The notes under the pieces are model-generated. The model was given only the letters and a program-made list of their open reading frames with translations. It made no database searches and was not told the origin of the DNA. A DNA stretch of 64,000 nt from Streptococcus hyointestinalis (GTDB lineage Bacteria > Bacillota > Bacilli > Lactobacillales > Streptococcaceae): NCBI RefSeq assembly GCF_011039275.1, contig NZ_JAAKGB010000001.1:2108001-2172000 (forward strand), read 5' to 3'. The stretch's first letter is position 1. Each line of letters opens with the position of its first letter. Position numbers and translations under genes: made by a program. This document shows positions 33,051 to 43,429 of the stretch, piece by piece.

Positions 33051-35759
33051 TTAATCTTCTGTTGGTTTACGGTAAATGAGAAGGGCTAAAATCATAGAAC
33101 CTACCGTAAAGCCTAGCAATGCCCAGATTTGTCCTGTGATATCTCCTGTTAGGGAAATGGTTTCTCTAAATCCTGAAACAGCGTAAGACATTGGCAAGTA
33201 TGGTTGCACAGTTTCAAAGAATTTATTACTCAATTGGATAGGGTAAGTTCCTGCGCTCGCTCCTAATTGTAAGAGCAGGATAATCATACTGATGAAGGAA
33301 CCATATCGTCTGTCCCATCCGACCAAGGCAGTAACAAGTGCCATCATACTCCAAGCAGCTAGAATAGCTATCACAAAAGTTCTACCAACATAGCTTGGGT
33401 TGACACCGATTGCCATCACAGCAAATACAAGGATGATTGGAGAAGCTGTGGCAATGATACCATTGATGAGGAGCTTGTTGCCTGCCCATGCAAAGCGGTT
33501 CTTAGGTTCTTTACCAGAGAGAGCCTCAGCAAAGATGACATTGGCTGATAAGGCTACAACCATAAGCGCTACTGACATCATGTAAGGCGCCATACCGACA
33601 CCATTGGTCTTGACATTATCTTTATCTGTGTGAGTCACTTTAAGTGGGTTCGCTACTGCTGTAGCGTTTTTCGGTTTAACAGATACCAGTTTCAATTGAT
33701 TTTCAGCTTTGCTTAGAGAGCTTAGCAATGTATCTGTACCTGTTGACAAGGTTGTCAAGCCATTTGTCAAGCTTGTGCCACCTTGTGCCAATTGGCTAGA
33801 ACCTGAAGCAATCTGATCAGCTCCTGAAGCGAGTTGACCTGCACCACTGACAAGCGTTGAAGAATTGCTTGCTAATTGACCTGCACCTGAGACTAACTGA
33901 GCGGTACCGCTAGTAAGTGTAGAAGAGTTACCTGCTAATTGTCCTGCACCTGAGAGCAATTGGCTCGTTCCTGATAACAACTGACCGTTGTTGCTTGTTA
34001 ATTGGTTTGCTCCTGTATCGATTTGGCTGATACCAGACATCAAGCTAGAGTTATTATCCGCTAATTTAGTAGCTCCGCTATTGAGTGCAGAAACGGCATT
34101 ACTAAAGGTTGTCGCTCCTGACAACAATTGGCTAGAGCCACTTGCAAGTTGGCTTTGCAATGTTGAGATACCAGATGTCAATTGTTGACTTCCTGGAAGT
34201 GCTGATTGGCTCACAGCTGTGTGGATGTCTGACATACCACTATCGAGCTGTGTCAAAGCGTCTGTAGCTCCAGTAAGAGCAGTATTGGCTTGGCTAGCAA
34301 TAGCACTAACTTGTGCTTGGAGATTAGCCAGCTGGCTATTTGTGCTTGTTGATTGCAATTGTGCCAATGCTGTCTTGAGACTAGCAACTGTACTTAAAGC
34401 TGGGGAAACGTCTACTGAGCTAGATGAGCTAGAGTTGGTAATCGCAGCTGTTATCTCGCTTTGTTGCTCTGAGCTTAAGCTTTGGTAGGCAGAGGTCGCT
34501 TGGACAGCAGCGAGTGAGCTACTAGATGAGCTAGATGATGACTGCAGTGACTGGAGCTGGCTCTCAAGTGTGTTGAGACTCGCTAAGACACCTGAAGTAT
34601 CAACGCTGCTTCCAGATTGACTGCTCAAACTACTATTCAAGGCTTGAATAGCTTGATTTAACTGTGGTAGACCTGCTTTCAAAGCATCGATATTGGCTTG
34701 TTGATCAGCTGATAGTTCTGTCTTAGATGATAAACTTTGTAAACCATCTGTCAACTGTGTTGCCCCATCAACCAGTTTTTGAATGTCTTGGCTACTGCTT
34801 GACAGACTTGAGATACCATCAACCAGCTGTTGTGTATTGCTATCGAGCTGATTAAGACCACTTGCCACTTGGCTGACACCATTCGTATAAGTCGTAAGAC
34901 CGCTTGAGAAAGTGCCCAAACCACTAGCCAAAGTACCGACACCATTCGTATAAGTCGTAAGACCACTTGAGAGAGTGCCTAAACCATTGTACAAAGTACC
35001 AACACCATTCGTGTAAGTCGTAAGACCACTTGAGAGTGTGCCTAAGCCACTGTACAAAGTACCAACACCATTGGTATAAGTAATCAAGCCACTACTTAGA
35101 GTATTGGCACCAGTAGCAAAGGTTTGACTAGAGCTCGCTAACGTTTGTAGGTTATCGGTCAAAGTTTGACTACCGTCTTTTAGCGTCTTGCTACCGTCTG
35201 CTAGCTGTTGCGTTCCATCGACAGCTTGTGTCATTCCGCCTTGTAGTTTTGTCATGCTTTTAAAAACAGCAGAGGTGTACGTTTTTGTGATAGACTGTGA
35301 TACCTTAGCTTTTAGTTTTGTCATGGCAGACTCACTCATCTTAGAAGCCACAAAACTACGTCCCTTAGTTGTTTGATAGTTAATCGTCAACTGCTTAGGA
35401 TCATTAGTCATCAGACTAGCTGCATTTTCTGACATATCCTCTGGGAAAGTAATCACCATATAATAGTCACCATCAGCCAAGCCTTCTTCTGCCTTGCTTT
35501 TAGAAACAAAATGATAATCTAGCGTCTTGCTTTTTTCAAGACTATCTACCATGTCAGCACCAATGGTTAGCTTTTGGTTGTTAAGTGTTGCTGATTTATC
35601 CTCATTGACCACCGCAACGGGTAACTTATCCAGTTTACCATACGGATTCCACATGGAAGATAGGAAGATCACATTGTACATCATGGGGATCAAAGACACC
35701 CCAAAGATTGTTACCCATAATTTTGGGCTTTTTAAAATTGCTTTTAATTCCTCTAACAT
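33051..35759 (-). CDS. YhgE/Pip-type membrane protein with large repeat-rich extracellular region
   Basis: A 902-aa protein: one N-terminal span (about residues 12-34), an extracellular domain (about 35-720), and five to six C-terminal spans (about 725-895) of the ABC-2/Pip type. The extracellular part has glycine-marked repeats (LxxGxxxLxxG) as in the Lactococcus phage infection protein, plus a Ser-rich stretch (about 395-465). Four 21-aa repeats (TYTNGVGTLYSGLGTLSSGL type) lie about residues 221-305. The family is linked to phage receptors, export and EsaA-like secretion. Divergent tetR 134 bp away suggests regulated expression. Confidence 0.85.
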   Translation of the reverse strand: MLEELKAILKSPKLWVTIFGVSLIPMMYNVIFLSSMWNPYGKLDKLPVAVVNEDKSATLNNQKLTIGADMVDSLEKSKTLDYHFVSKSKAEEGLADGDYYMVITFPEDMSENAASLMTNDPKQLTINYQTTKGRSFVASKMSESAMTKLKAKVSQSITKTYTSAVFKSMTKLQGGMTQAVDGTQQLADGSKTLKDGSQTLTDNLQTLASSSQTFATGANTLSSGLITYTNGVGTLYSGLGTLSSGLTTYTNGVGTLYNGLGTLSSGLTTYTNGVGTLASGLGTFSSGLTTYTNGVSQVASGLNQLDSNTQQLVDGISSLSSSSQDIQKLVDGATQLTDGLQSLSSKTELSADQQANIDALKAGLPQLNQAIQALNSSLSSQSGSSVDTSGVLASLNTLESQLQSLQSSSSSSSSSLAAVQATSAYQSLSSEQQSEITAAITNSSSSSSVDVSPALSTVASLKTALAQLQSTSTNSQLANLQAQVSAIASQANTALTGATDALTQLDSGMSDIHTAVSQSALPGSQQLTSGISTLQSQLASGSSQLLSGATTFSNAVSALNSGATKLADNNSSLMSGISQIDTGANQLTSNNGQLLSGTSQLLSGAGQLAGNSSTLTSGTAQLVSGAGQLASNSSTLVSGAGQLASGADQIASGSSQLAQGGTSLTNGLTTLSTGTDTLLSSLSKAENQLKLVSVKPKNATAVANPLKVTHTDKDNVKTNGVGMAPYMMSVALMVVALSANVIFAEALSGKEPKNRFAWAGNKLLINGIIATASPIILVFAVMAIGVNPSYVGRTFVIAILAAWSMMALVTALVGWDRRYGSFISMIILLLQLGASAGTYPIQLSNKFFETVQPYLPMSYAVSGFRETISLTGDITGQIWALLGFTVGSMILALLIYRKPTED
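34870..35103 (-). repeat. 63-bp tandem repeat, about 4 copies, in the Pip gene
   Basis: The string ACCATTCGTATAAGTC recurs at 34879, 34942, 35005 (variant) and 35068 (variant) with a period of exactly 63 bp, coding for 21-aa repeats. Such arrays change copy number by recombination without breaking the frame. Confidence 0.85.
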
Positions 35760-35893
35760 ATTTCCCTTTCTACTTGGACAAATTCTTTCTTTTTCTGTTA
35801 TAATATATTATTATACTGATTTTAATCTATTTTACAACCTTAACGATTTTGTTTTTAGACACCGTGTACAAAGTTGTTTAAAAGGAGTTGCAT

Positions 35894-36430
35894 ATGTCAC
35901 ACGATACCCGTAAGGAAAGAACCAAAAAAGCTTTAGAAGATGCTATGGTGGAGCTTTTAAAACAGCAAAATTTTGATGAAATCAGCACCAGCGATCTTGC
36001 TAAAACAGCTCATATTAGTCGTTCTAACTTCTACAATCACTACAAGGATAAGTATGAGATGATTGATATTTACCAACAATCTCTCTTTAATAAGTTAGAA
36101 TATATCTTTGATAAAAACCAATTTGATAAACGGGCTGCTTTCCTGGAAATTTTCGAGTTTTTAGACAGAGAGTCCTTGTTTGCGGCGCTTCTCACGCAAA
36201 ATGGGACTAGGGAAATCCAGACTTTTATTAGAACAAAGCTCCAAAAAATGATTTCTCAAGACCTACATGAGATTTATCTCGATGGTAAAGCTGAAACCCC
36301 TGTCGAGACACTCTATACTAGCGTCTATGTTAGTCATGCAGTCTTTGGTGTTTACCAGATGTGGGTGACCAGAGGTAAGCGTGAAACCCCTCAAGAAATC
36401 ACAAAACTCTTACTCAACATGCTCGACTAA
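35894..36430 (+). CDS. TetR/AcrR family transcriptional regulator
   Basis: A 178-aa protein with an N-terminal HTH (residues about 8-50; ISTSDLAKTAHISRSNFYNHYKDK) and a C-terminal TetR_C_8-like ligand domain. It starts at ATG 35894 behind AAGGAG. It is divergent from the YhgE/Pip gene with 134 bp between, so it very likely represses that gene; a short dyad ACAC-C-GTGT near 35861 is a weak operator candidate. TetR plus Pip pairs are common in Firmicutes. Confidence 0.9.
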   Translation: MSHDTRKERTKKALEDAMVELLKQQNFDEISTSDLAKTAHISRSNFYNHYKDKYEMIDIYQQSLFNKLEYIFDKNQFDKRAAFLEIFEFLDRESLFAALLTQNGTREIQTFIRTKLQKMISQDLHEIYLDGKAETPVETLYTSVYVSHAVFGVYQMWVTRGKRETPQEITKLLLNMLD

Positions 36431-36435
36431 GAGAC

Positions 36436-36460
36436 AAGGCTAGGTTACCTAGTCTTTTTT
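36436..36460 (+). terminator. terminator of the tetR gene
   Basis: AAGGCTAGG-TTA-CCTAGTCTT followed by TTTT, immediately after the stop. Confidence 0.8.
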
Positions 36461-36466
36461 AATGCC

Positions 36467-36496
36467 AAAAAAGCCAATTCTTGTGAACTGGCTTTT
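36467..36496 (-). terminator. rpsD terminator
   Basis: AAAAGCCAATTC-TTGT-GAACTGGCTTTT (one mismatch) with a T run on the minus strand, 13 nt after the rpsD stop. Confidence 0.8.
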
Positions 36497-36509
36497 GAAT
36501 AATAATATC

Positions 36510-37121
36510 TTAAAGTTGTTTGTTGTAGTATTCAACGATAAGAGCTTCGTTGATTTCTGGGTTGATTTCATCACGTTCTGGAAGACGAGAAAGTGTACCT
36601 TCAAGCTTTTCAGCATCAAAAGTAACAAATGCTGGACGTCCAACAGTAGCTTCAACTGCTTCAAGGATAGCAGGAACTTTAAGTGATTTTTCACGAACAG
36701 AAATCACTTGACCTGGTGTCACACGGTATGAAGGGATATCAACACGTTTACCGTCTACAAGGATGTGACCGTGGTTTACAAATTGACGTGCTTGACGACG
36801 TGTAGTTGCGAGACCTAAGCGGTAAACAACGTTGTCCAAACGACGCTCAAGAAGTACCATGAAGTTGAAACCAAGTGTTCCACCTTTGATTTTAGTAGCT
36901 TGTACGAACAAGTTACGGAATTGTTTTTCACCCAAACCGTAAGTGAAACGCAATTTTTGTTTTTCAGCCAATTGCAAACCGTATTCTGAAAGTTTGCTGC
37001 GGTTGTTAGGTCCGTGTTGACCTGGCACGTAGTTACGACGTGCTAATTCTTTACCTGTACCAGTAAGAGACAAGCCGAGACGGCGAGATTGTTTCCATGA
37101 TGGTCCTGTATAACGTGACAT
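36510..37121 (-). CDS. rpsD: 30S ribosomal protein S4
   Basis: A 203-aa protein starting [20 protein letters not shown], with an S4 RNA-binding domain (about residues 93-155; [20 protein letters not shown]). It is a primary 16S rRNA-binding protein that starts 30S assembly. Cysteines are absent from the N-terminus, so it is the zinc-free form. It is monocistronic with a leader of about 150 nt, which in Firmicutes is where S4 binds to repress its own synthesis. Confidence 0.97.
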   Translation of the reverse strand: MSRYTGPSWKQSRRLGLSLTGTGKELARRNYVPGQHGPNNRSKLSEYGLQLAEKQKLRFTYGLGEKQFRNLFVQATKIKGGTLGFNFMVLLERRLDNVVYRLGLATTRRQARQFVNHGHILVDGKRVDIPSYRVTPGQVISVREKSLKVPAILEAVEATVGRPAFVTFDAEKLEGTLSRLPERDEINPEINEALIVEYYNKQL

Positions 37122-37276
37122 TTACATGTCCTCCTCTAAAAAATATAAGATTTGGGGAAATAGTCACTTAGACAAACCTAATTCGTGCAGATGCCCTTCG
37201 CCTAAACAGCCAAGGTTACTCATCTTTCAAGACATCTGTTGACGAGCTTCATTTTGTCCTGCTGCTATTTCACACA
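37122..37276 (-). promoter_or_regulatory. rpsD leader RNA, putative S4 autoregulatory site
   Basis: About 150 nt of transcribed leader between the predicted start site and the rpsD ATG, with several short complementary segments. Bacillus rpsD has an S4-binding pseudoknot leader; I cannot confirm the fold by eye. No ORF is present. Confidence 0.4.
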
Positions 37277-37282
37277 AAGACT

Positions 37283-37311
37283 AGTATAGCATAGTTTTAG
37301 CCAAATTGCAA
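37283..37311 (-). promoter_or_regulatory. rpsD promoter
   Basis: Minus strand -35 TTGCAA (37306-37311), 17-bp spacer, -10 TATACT (37283-37288) with an upstream TGC. Confidence 0.8.
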
Positions 37312-37321
37312 AATAATTCTA

Positions 37322-37349
37322 CAAAAAAACTAAGTTTTAAAAACTTAGT
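37322..37349 (-). terminator. terminator of the dnaB-veg transcript
   Basis: ACTAAGTTTT / AAAACTTAGT followed on the minus strand by TTTTTTTG. The veg stop codon TAA (37345-37347) is inside the stem. Confidence 0.8.
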
Positions 37350-37617
37350 CAAAATAATGAATGAGGGTCTTCTCCGTTAAAATATCAGAGTAAGTGTAAG
37401 ACTCAACATAAGTATTGTCCTCGACACCTGGCACGCCAGATTCGTCCTTGTACTCAACGATAAACAGCGATGGGTAGACCTCAATAAGACGTCCTACTTT
37501 ATTTTTTTCACGTTTACGTCCATTTTCCAGTGTCAACTCAACCAGCTGACCCTCGTGGTTTTTAATGTCTTCTTTGATTTTTTTCATTTTTGCAACGTCT
37601 GCAAATGCATCACTCAT
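37345..37617 (-). CDS. veg: Veg family protein (DUF1021)
   Basis: A 90-aa protein with the family core IKEDIKNHEGQLVELTLENG followed by RKREKNKVGRLIEVYPSLFI. Veg is linked to biofilm matrix expression and spore outgrowth in Bacillus; in streptococci its role is unknown. It looks like a small beta-rich nucleic-acid-binding fold. It starts 12 nt after dnaB, so it is last in the gdpP-rplI-dnaB-veg run, and its stop codon lies in the terminator. Confidence 0.9.
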   Translation of the reverse strand: MSDAFADVAKMKKIKEDIKNHEGQLVELTLENGRKREKNKVGRLIEVYPSLFIVEYKDESGVPGVEDNTYVESYTYSDILTEKTLIHYFD

Positions 37618-37629
37618 AGGATTTCCTCT

Positions 37630-38988
37630 CTATCTTTCTTCAAATTGTGCGATACTTGAAAATTTATTGTACTCTTTTTGGAACATAAGCTTCACGGTCC
37701 CACGTGCTCCAGCACGGTTTTTCTCAAGGATAACCTCGATGGTATTGTCATCAATAGCCTCCTCGTCATTGTCACCTTCTCTTCGGTAATAGTCCTCACG
37801 GTAAAGAAAAGCAACGATATCGGCATCCTGCTCAATAGACCCTGACTCACGAATGTCTGACAAGACCGGGCGCTTATCCTGACGCTGCTCAACACTACGA
37901 GATAGCTGACTGAGAGCAATGACAGGCACTCTCAACTCTTTAGCCAAAATCTTTAATTGACGTGAGATTTCAGACACTTCTTGTTGACGATTTTCTGGGC
38001 GTGTCCCTGTAATCAACTGAAGGTAGTCAATCACGATAAGCCCTAAACCACCCGTCTCCTGCGCTAGCTTGCGAGCTCTCGCACGAATCTCGGTAATCTT
38101 GATAGAAGCAGTGTCGTCGATATAGATCGGAGCATCCGCTAGCGCACCTTGGGCAATGGTGACATTTGTCCACTCCTGCTCGGTTAGTTGCCCTGTCCTA
38201 AGATTTCTAGCGTCAACCATCCCTTCCGAAGCTAGGAAACGATTGACCAAATCTTCTGCACCCATTTCAAGCGAGAAGATAGCAACAGGTTGATTTTGCT
38301 TTGTGCCCACATTTTGAGCGATGTTAAGAGCAAAGGCTGTTTTTCCGACCGCAGGACGGGCTGCTAGGATAATCAGCTGATCAGGATGTAAACCAGTTGT
38401 TATGCGGTCAAGATCTCGAAAACCTGTCGGCAAACCTGTAATGTCGCTGGTTTGTTTGGAACGTATTTCTAGGTTTTCATAGTTGATTTTCAAAACATCT
38501 GAGATACGTCTAAACCCACTGCGGCTATTGTGCTCATTGATGTCAACCAAGGCTTTCTCAGCATTAGCAATAATCTCATCAGACTCGACAGCACCTTCAT
38601 AAGCAAGGTTGACAGTTTCTGTCAACTTGCTGATAATATTGCGCAGCATTGCCTTTTCAGCGACTATCTTGGCATAAAACTCAGCATTGGCACTAGTTGG
38701 CACACTATTAACCAGCTCAACAATGTAGGCAAGTCCACCGATATTTTGTAAATCACCTTGACTATCTAAAATACCACGAACCGTTGTGGCATCAATCACG
38801 TCATTGCGGTCGCTAAGCGTAATCATGGCTCTAAAAATAACCTGATGCGAGTATTTGTAAAAATCTTCGGGAGCGATGAACTCACGAACGGTTATGAGCT
38901 TATCTGGTGAGATAAAGATAGCCCCTAACACCGATTGTTCAGCCAATAAATCCTGTGGCTGAACACGCATTTCCTGCATTTCTGCCAC
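37630..38988 (-). CDS. dnaB: replicative DNA helicase DnaB (dnaC in Bacillus naming)
   Basis: A 452-aa hexameric fork helicase: an N-terminal DnaG-interaction domain (about 1-105), a linker, and a RecA-like motor with Walker A RPAVGKTA about residue 215 and the DnaB motifs FSLEMG, IDYLQLI and LSQLSRSVEQRQDKRP. A GTG start at 38988 gives MAEMQEMRVQPQDLL, matching other streptococci; an ATG three codons later with an AAGGTGG RBS is a strong alternative. It follows rplI in a conserved order. Confidence 0.96.
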   Translation of the reverse strand: MAEMQEMRVQPQDLLAEQSVLGAIFISPDKLITVREFIAPEDFYKYSHQVIFRAMITLSDRNDVIDATTVRGILDSQGDLQNIGGLAYIVELVNSVPTSANAEFYAKIVAEKAMLRNIISKLTETVNLAYEGAVESDEIIANAEKALVDINEHNSRSGFRRISDVLKINYENLEIRSKQTSDITGLPTGFRDLDRITTGLHPDQLIILAARPAVGKTAFALNIAQNVGTKQNQPVAIFSLEMGAEDLVNRFLASEGMVDARNLRTGQLTEQEWTNVTIAQGALADAPIYIDDTASIKITEIRARARKLAQETGGLGLIVIDYLQLITGTRPENRQQEVSEISRQLKILAKELRVPVIALSQLSRSVEQRQDKRPVLSDIRESGSIEQDADIVAFLYREDYYRREGDNDEEAIDDNTIEVILEKNRAGARGTVKLMFQKEYNKFSSIAQFEER

Positions 38989-39021
38989 CTTATGTCACCT
39001 TACCTTCCAACGCTTGTCCCA

Positions 39022-39474
39022 CTAGGCTTCTTTGATGTGAAGCTTGATTTCACCAGTAACATCCTTATGCAATTTTACTGGCACTTCAATCAAGCCAATA
39101 GCACGAATAGGGTGTTCTAACTCGATATGGCGCTTGTCAACTTTCAGTCCATATTGTTTCAACAGCTCATCTGCAATTTTCTTAGCTGTAATAGAACCAA
39201 AAGTACGTCCGTCTGGTCCGACTTTTTCGGTGAACTGCACACGTGTTGCGTCTTCTGACAACTTAGCTTTCACTTTTTGAGCTTCTGCTAGCAGCTCTGC
39301 TTGTGCTTTTTCTTCTGATTTTTGTTTGCCTTTTAACTCACCGATAGCTTGATTTGTAGCTTCTTTTGCCAAGTTTTTCTTGATAAGGAAATTTTGAGCA
39401 TATCCAGTAGGAACCTCTTTGATTTCTCCTTTTTTCCCTTTACCTTTAACGTCTTGTAAAAAAATAACTTTCAT
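39022..39474 (-). CDS. rplI: 50S ribosomal protein L9
   Basis: A 150-aa protein with the L9 N-domain [20 protein letters not shown], a long connecting helix (about 45-80) and a C-terminal RNA-binding domain. It binds 23S rRNA near L1. Its ATG overlaps the gdpP stop by 4 bp (ATGA), so translation is coupled to the c-di-AMP phosphodiesterase, a conserved pairing in Firmicutes. Confidence 0.97.
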   Translation of the reverse strand: MKVIFLQDVKGKGKKGEIKEVPTGYAQNFLIKKNLAKEATNQAIGELKGKQKSEEKAQAELLAEAQKVKAKLSEDATRVQFTEKVGPDGRTFGSITAKKIADELLKQYGLKVDKRHIELEHPIRAIGLIEVPVKLHKDVTGEIKLHIKEA

Positions 39475-41453
39475 GATAGTTCCTCCTGATTGGTTGTTTT
39501 GGTTAATTCATTTGTGATGACTTCAAGTAATTTTTCCTTAGCTTCGTTTACAGTCATATCAACTAACTGACAAGCAGCAAAATTAAAGTGACCGCCTCCG
39601 CCTAATTTTTCCATAATCAACTGAACGTTGATTGTCTTGTGACTTCTAGCGGATATGGCTACCTTTCCTGTCTGGTTGTGCGTAATAACAAAGCTAGCTT
39701 CCATGCCCGACATTGACAATAATGTGTCTGCAGCTTTACTAGCAATGACATTGTTGTAAATCCTATTGTCAGCTCCAGTCGCTACAATAATACCGTTTGC
39801 CACACGCTCACCTCTAAGAACCAGCTCGTTGATGGCTCGGTATTCATTGAAGTCTGTTGCTGAGATAGTTTGGATTTCACTGCTATCGCTACCACGTGAG
39901 CGTAGGTAACTTGCCACATCAAAGGTCCGACTTGTAACACCCGTTGAGAAGTTCTTGGTATCTAGCATGATACCAGACATCAAGATACTGGCTTGTGTTT
40001 TGCTAAGCTTGCGTGAGGACTGTTGGAACTGAATCAGCTCAGTCACTAGCTCACTGGCACTACTAGCCCCACTCTCAATAAAGGAAAGGCTAGCATTTTT
40101 AGGGAAATCCTCATCCCGTCTGTGGTGGTCAATAACAATCACCTCATGAAACAGCTGATAAAACTCTTTTGACAAGGTCAAACTAATCTTTGAATGATCC
40201 ACCATGACCAAGATAGACTGTGGTGTCACCATCTGCTTTGCTTGCTCCAGTGAGATGAGGTTAGTCTTGTCATCCTCGATAAGGTAGTGAACCGCACGCT
40301 TAATGTCAATATTCATCTCACGAGGATTATAAACCGCATAGCTACGAGGGAGGATGTTGCTTGCGAAAAATTGCATCCCAACAGAGGCACCTAGCGCATC
40401 TAAGTCAAGGTTACGATGCCCAACAACAAAGACATTGTCCACGGTCTTTAGGCGATCTGAAATGGCAGACATCATCGCCCTTGTTCGTGTTCTAGAGTGT
40501 TTAATCGTTGAAGCTGTGCCTCCTCCAAAGAAAATAGCTTGTGAGTTGGCGTCATTTTCTCGGATAACGATCTGGTCTCCCCCACGCACGAGAGCCATAT
40601 TGAGATTTTGCAGTGCTAACTGCCCAATCTGACTATGATTGCCATCCCCAAAGGCGATCCCCATACTTAATGTCAGAGGAAATTCTCGCTCTGCTGTCTG
40701 TTTTCTAAACTGATCAAGCACCTTAAACTTAGTGTCCATCAAGTCTTTCAAGATAGCATAGTTCGTAAAGAAATAGAACCGGTCCATGTTGACACGGCGG
40801 TAAAAGATATCTCGCTCCTTGGCAAAGTCAGAAATGAAGCTGGCAATAAAACCGTTAATAGTCGCAACCTCAGCGTCTGGTAGATTGTCAGTCATATCGT
40901 CATAGTTGTCCACCGAAATAATCCCAATAACAGGGCGTATCATGGCTGCATCTCCCAGTTGACGATTGCCCATCGTGGCATCAAAAAAGTAAAAGACCCC
41001 TGTTTTCAAATCAAGGTAGGCTGCGTATTTATTACCACTGACTTCAAATGTCTGACTAGCAGCGCCACTGCGCTTGTTGATGATGATTTCTCTCACTTTA
41101 TCGTCGTCAAAGAAACCCTCTTCGTCTGTGAAAATCAACTCAGCATAGGGATTGAACCACTCTACTTCATTGGTTTCGATATTAAACTGAATGACACCCA
41201 CAGGCATCTGATCCAATAAATTTTTAAGTGTAACCTCTGTTTGATCGTTTAAGAGCTCAATTTGCTCCAATTCTGAAATCTCATAGGTTTCTTTTTGATA
41301 ATAGAGCAAAGCCGTCACCAAGGCAATCACTACAAAAATAATAGCCAACAGAGCCACCTGTGATTGTAGTAGACGCACACTAATCGCTAAAATACCAAAT
41401 AAAATCAATCCTATGAGCACTAAGTGAATACTTGCAAAGCGAAATCTTTTCAT
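39471..41453 (-). CDS. gdpP: cyclic-di-AMP phosphodiesterase GdpP (Pde1)
   Basis: A 660-aa membrane-anchored enzyme: two N-terminal spans (about 8-50), a PAS-like domain (about 60-150), a degenerate GGDEF domain (about 170-300), and a DHH/DHHA1 phosphodiesterase domain (about 335-655). Catalytic motifs are [19 protein letters not shown] and [10 protein letters not shown]. It degrades c-di-AMP and so affects potassium, osmotic and beta-lactam responses. It has its own promoter, TGGTATAAT at 41474-41482, right after the mnmG terminator. Confidence 0.96.
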   Translation of the reverse strand: MKRFRFASIHLVLIGLILFGILAISVRLLQSQVALLAIIFVVIALVTALLYYQKETYEISELEQIELLNDQTEVTLKNLLDQMPVGVIQFNIETNEVEWFNPYAELIFTDEEGFFDDDKVREIIINKRSGAASQTFEVSGNKYAAYLDLKTGVFYFFDATMGNRQLGDAAMIRPVIGIISVDNYDDMTDNLPDAEVATINGFIASFISDFAKERDIFYRRVNMDRFYFFTNYAILKDLMDTKFKVLDQFRKQTAEREFPLTLSMGIAFGDGNHSQIGQLALQNLNMALVRGGDQIVIRENDANSQAIFFGGGTASTIKHSRTRTRAMMSAISDRLKTVDNVFVVGHRNLDLDALGASVGMQFFASNILPRSYAVYNPREMNIDIKRAVHYLIEDDKTNLISLEQAKQMVTPQSILVMVDHSKISLTLSKEFYQLFHEVIVIDHHRRDEDFPKNASLSFIESGASSASELVTELIQFQQSSRKLSKTQASILMSGIMLDTKNFSTGVTSRTFDVASYLRSRGSDSSEIQTISATDFNEYRAINELVLRGERVANGIIVATGADNRIYNNVIASKAADTLLSMSGMEASFVITHNQTGKVAISARSHKTINVQLIMEKLGGGGHFNFAACQLVDMTVNEAKEKLLEVITNELTKTTNQEELS

Positions 41454-41473
41454 AATTAACCTCTTAAGACCGC

Positions 41474-41482
41474 ATTATACCA
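41474..41482 (-). promoter_or_regulatory. gdpP extended -10 promoter
   Basis: TGGTATAAT on the minus strand, 20 nt from the gdpP ATG and next to the mnmG terminator. Confidence 0.65.
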
Positions 41483-41483
41483 T

Positions 41484-41519
41484 AAAACAGCCCTAAAATA
41501 AACTTAGGACTGCTTTTTT
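41484..41519 (-). terminator. mnmG terminator
   Basis: Minus strand AGCAGTCCTAA-GTTTATT-TTAGGGCTGTT with two wobble positions, followed by TT. Confidence 0.65.
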
Positions 41520-41529
41520 AACGTTTTTG

Positions 41530-43428
41530 TTAAGAGTTTTTAGACGCTTTGCGTCTCCCTTCCAAATAAACCATCAAGATACTAATATCTGCTGGGTTGA
41601 CACCTGAAATACGGCTGGCTTGCCCGATTGTTTCAGGATTGATTTTCTTGAATTTCTGACGGGCTTCTGTCGCAATGGAATCAATATCATCCCAATCAAT
41701 GGTTGCTGGTATGCGTTTTTCTTCCATGCGTTTCATCTTAGCCACTTGATCTAACGCTTTATTGATGTAGCCTTCGTACTTGATTTCAGTCTCTAAAAGC
41801 TCAATGACTTTGCTGTCTAGCTTCTCTTCAGAAGGTCCAATAAAGTCCACAATCGTTGCATAGTCAATCTCTGGACGGCGCATAAACTCTTTGGCTGTCA
41901 AGGCATCAGTCAGCGGTTTAAAGCCTAGAGCTGTAATGCGCTCATTTGTTTCCTTGATAGGTTTTAACTTGATAGTTGACAGGCGTGTCAACTCATTGTC
42001 AAACTGACGTTTTCTCTCTGTAAAGACACGATAGCGCTCATCGTCGACAAGCCCTACTTGTCGTCCAATTTCAGTAAGGCGCATATCGGCATTGTCATGT
42101 CTTAAAATCAAACGGTACTCTGCACGACTGGTTAAGAGACGATAAGGCTCTAGTGTTCCTTTAGTGACTAAGTCATCAATCATGACACCGATGTAAGCAT
42201 CGCTACGCTTCAAGATCAACTCTGTCTTACCTTGCACTTTAAGCGCAGCATTGATACCTGCTACTAAGCCTTGACCAGCTGCTTCTTCATAGCCAGAGGT
42301 TCCGTTAGTTTGACCAGCTGTAAAGAGACCTGATATGGTCTTTGTCTCTAGAGTTGCTCGCAGTTGGTGAGGCAGGACAATATCATACTCAATCGCATAA
42401 CCTGTGCGCATCATTTCAGCCTGCTCTAAGCCTTTAATCGAGTGTAACAACTCCACTTGAACATCTTCTGGTAGACTCGTTGACAAACCTTGAACATAGA
42501 CCTCTTCGGTCTCACGCCCTTCAGGCTCTAGAAAGAGTTGATGGCGCTCTTTGTCTGCAAAACGTACGATTTTATCCTCAATTGATGGACAATAACGAGG
42601 TCCCACACCCTTGACAATTCCAGAAAACATGGGGGCACGGTAGAGGTTTTTATTGATAATGTCGTGACTGGTTTGGTTGGTGTAGGTCAGCCAGCATGGG
42701 ACTTGGTCAGTGATGTAATCTTCGTCTTTTGATAAAAAGGAAAAATGATTTGGCTTGCTATCTCCAGGCTGGATTTCTGTTTCATCGTAATTGATTGAAG
42801 ACGCCTTGACACGAGGAGGTGTTCCTGTTTTAAAACGTCCGATTTCAAGACCTAGCTCTTTTAGATTGTCTGCTAAGGTGATAGAAGCGAGGCTGTTATT
42901 AGGACCTGACGAGTATTTTAACTCTCCTAGGATAATCTCACCACGTAGAGCCGTTCCTGTTGTGACCACCACAGCTTTAGCTGAAAAGTATTGATTAGTG
43001 GCTGTGCGAACACCAACGACTTTGCCCTCTTCTACCAGAATCTCATCAATCATGGCTTGACGAAGGGTCAGGTTTTCCTGACGTTCAACGGTTTGTTTCA
43101 TCATGCGAGAGTAAAGCGCCTTGTCCGCTTGTGCACGTAGGGCACGCACAGCAGGACCCTTACCAGTGTTTAGCATCTTCATCTGGATATAGGTCTTGTC
43201 AATGTTCTTGCCCATCTCACCGCCTAGAGCGTCAATCTCTCGAACGACAATCCCTTTGGCAGAACCACCAATAGAGGGATTACAGGGCATAAAAGCTAGC
43301 ATTTCAAGATTGATGGTGGCTAGCATTGTCTTACAGCCCATACGACTGGCAGCAAGACTAGCTTCCACACCAGCATGACCGGCACCAACAACAATTACAT
43401 CATAATTTTCAGCAAATTCATGTGTCAT
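41530..43428 (-). CDS. mnmG: tRNA uridine-5-carboxymethylaminomethyl modification enzyme, FAD subunit
   Basis: A 632-aa FAD-dependent protein (GidA). It has an N-terminal dinucleotide-binding motif [15 protein letters not shown], the family motif [12 protein letters not shown], an NAD-binding insert (about 200-360), and a C-terminal helical tRNA-binding region (about 550-632). With MnmE it modifies wobble U34 in several tRNAs. The RBS AAGGAG lies in the end of the NUDIX gene 1 nt upstream. mnmE is not in this window. Confidence 0.97.
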   Translation of the reverse strand: MTHEFAENYDVIVVGAGHAGVEASLAASRMGCKTMLATINLEMLAFMPCNPSIGGSAKGIVVREIDALGGEMGKNIDKTYIQMKMLNTGKGPAVRALRAQADKALYSRMMKQTVERQENLTLRQAMIDEILVEEGKVVGVRTATNQYFSAKAVVVTTGTALRGEIILGELKYSSGPNNSLASITLADNLKELGLEIGRFKTGTPPRVKASSINYDETEIQPGDSKPNHFSFLSKDEDYITDQVPCWLTYTNQTSHDIINKNLYRAPMFSGIVKGVGPRYCPSIEDKIVRFADKERHQLFLEPEGRETEEVYVQGLSTSLPEDVQVELLHSIKGLEQAEMMRTGYAIEYDIVLPHQLRATLETKTISGLFTAGQTNGTSGYEEAAGQGLVAGINAALKVQGKTELILKRSDAYIGVMIDDLVTKGTLEPYRLLTSRAEYRLILRHDNADMRLTEIGRQVGLVDDERYRVFTERKRQFDNELTRLSTIKLKPIKETNERITALGFKPLTDALTAKEFMRRPEIDYATIVDFIGPSEEKLDSKVIELLETEIKYEGYINKALDQVAKMKRMEEKRIPATIDWDDIDSIATEARQKFKKINPETIGQASRISGVNPADISILMVYLEGRRKASKNS

Positions 43429-43429
43429 T

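Noticed and set aside
34870..35103. CRISPR-like array
   Set aside because: The 63-bp units are tandem without spacers and are in frame inside a coding gene.
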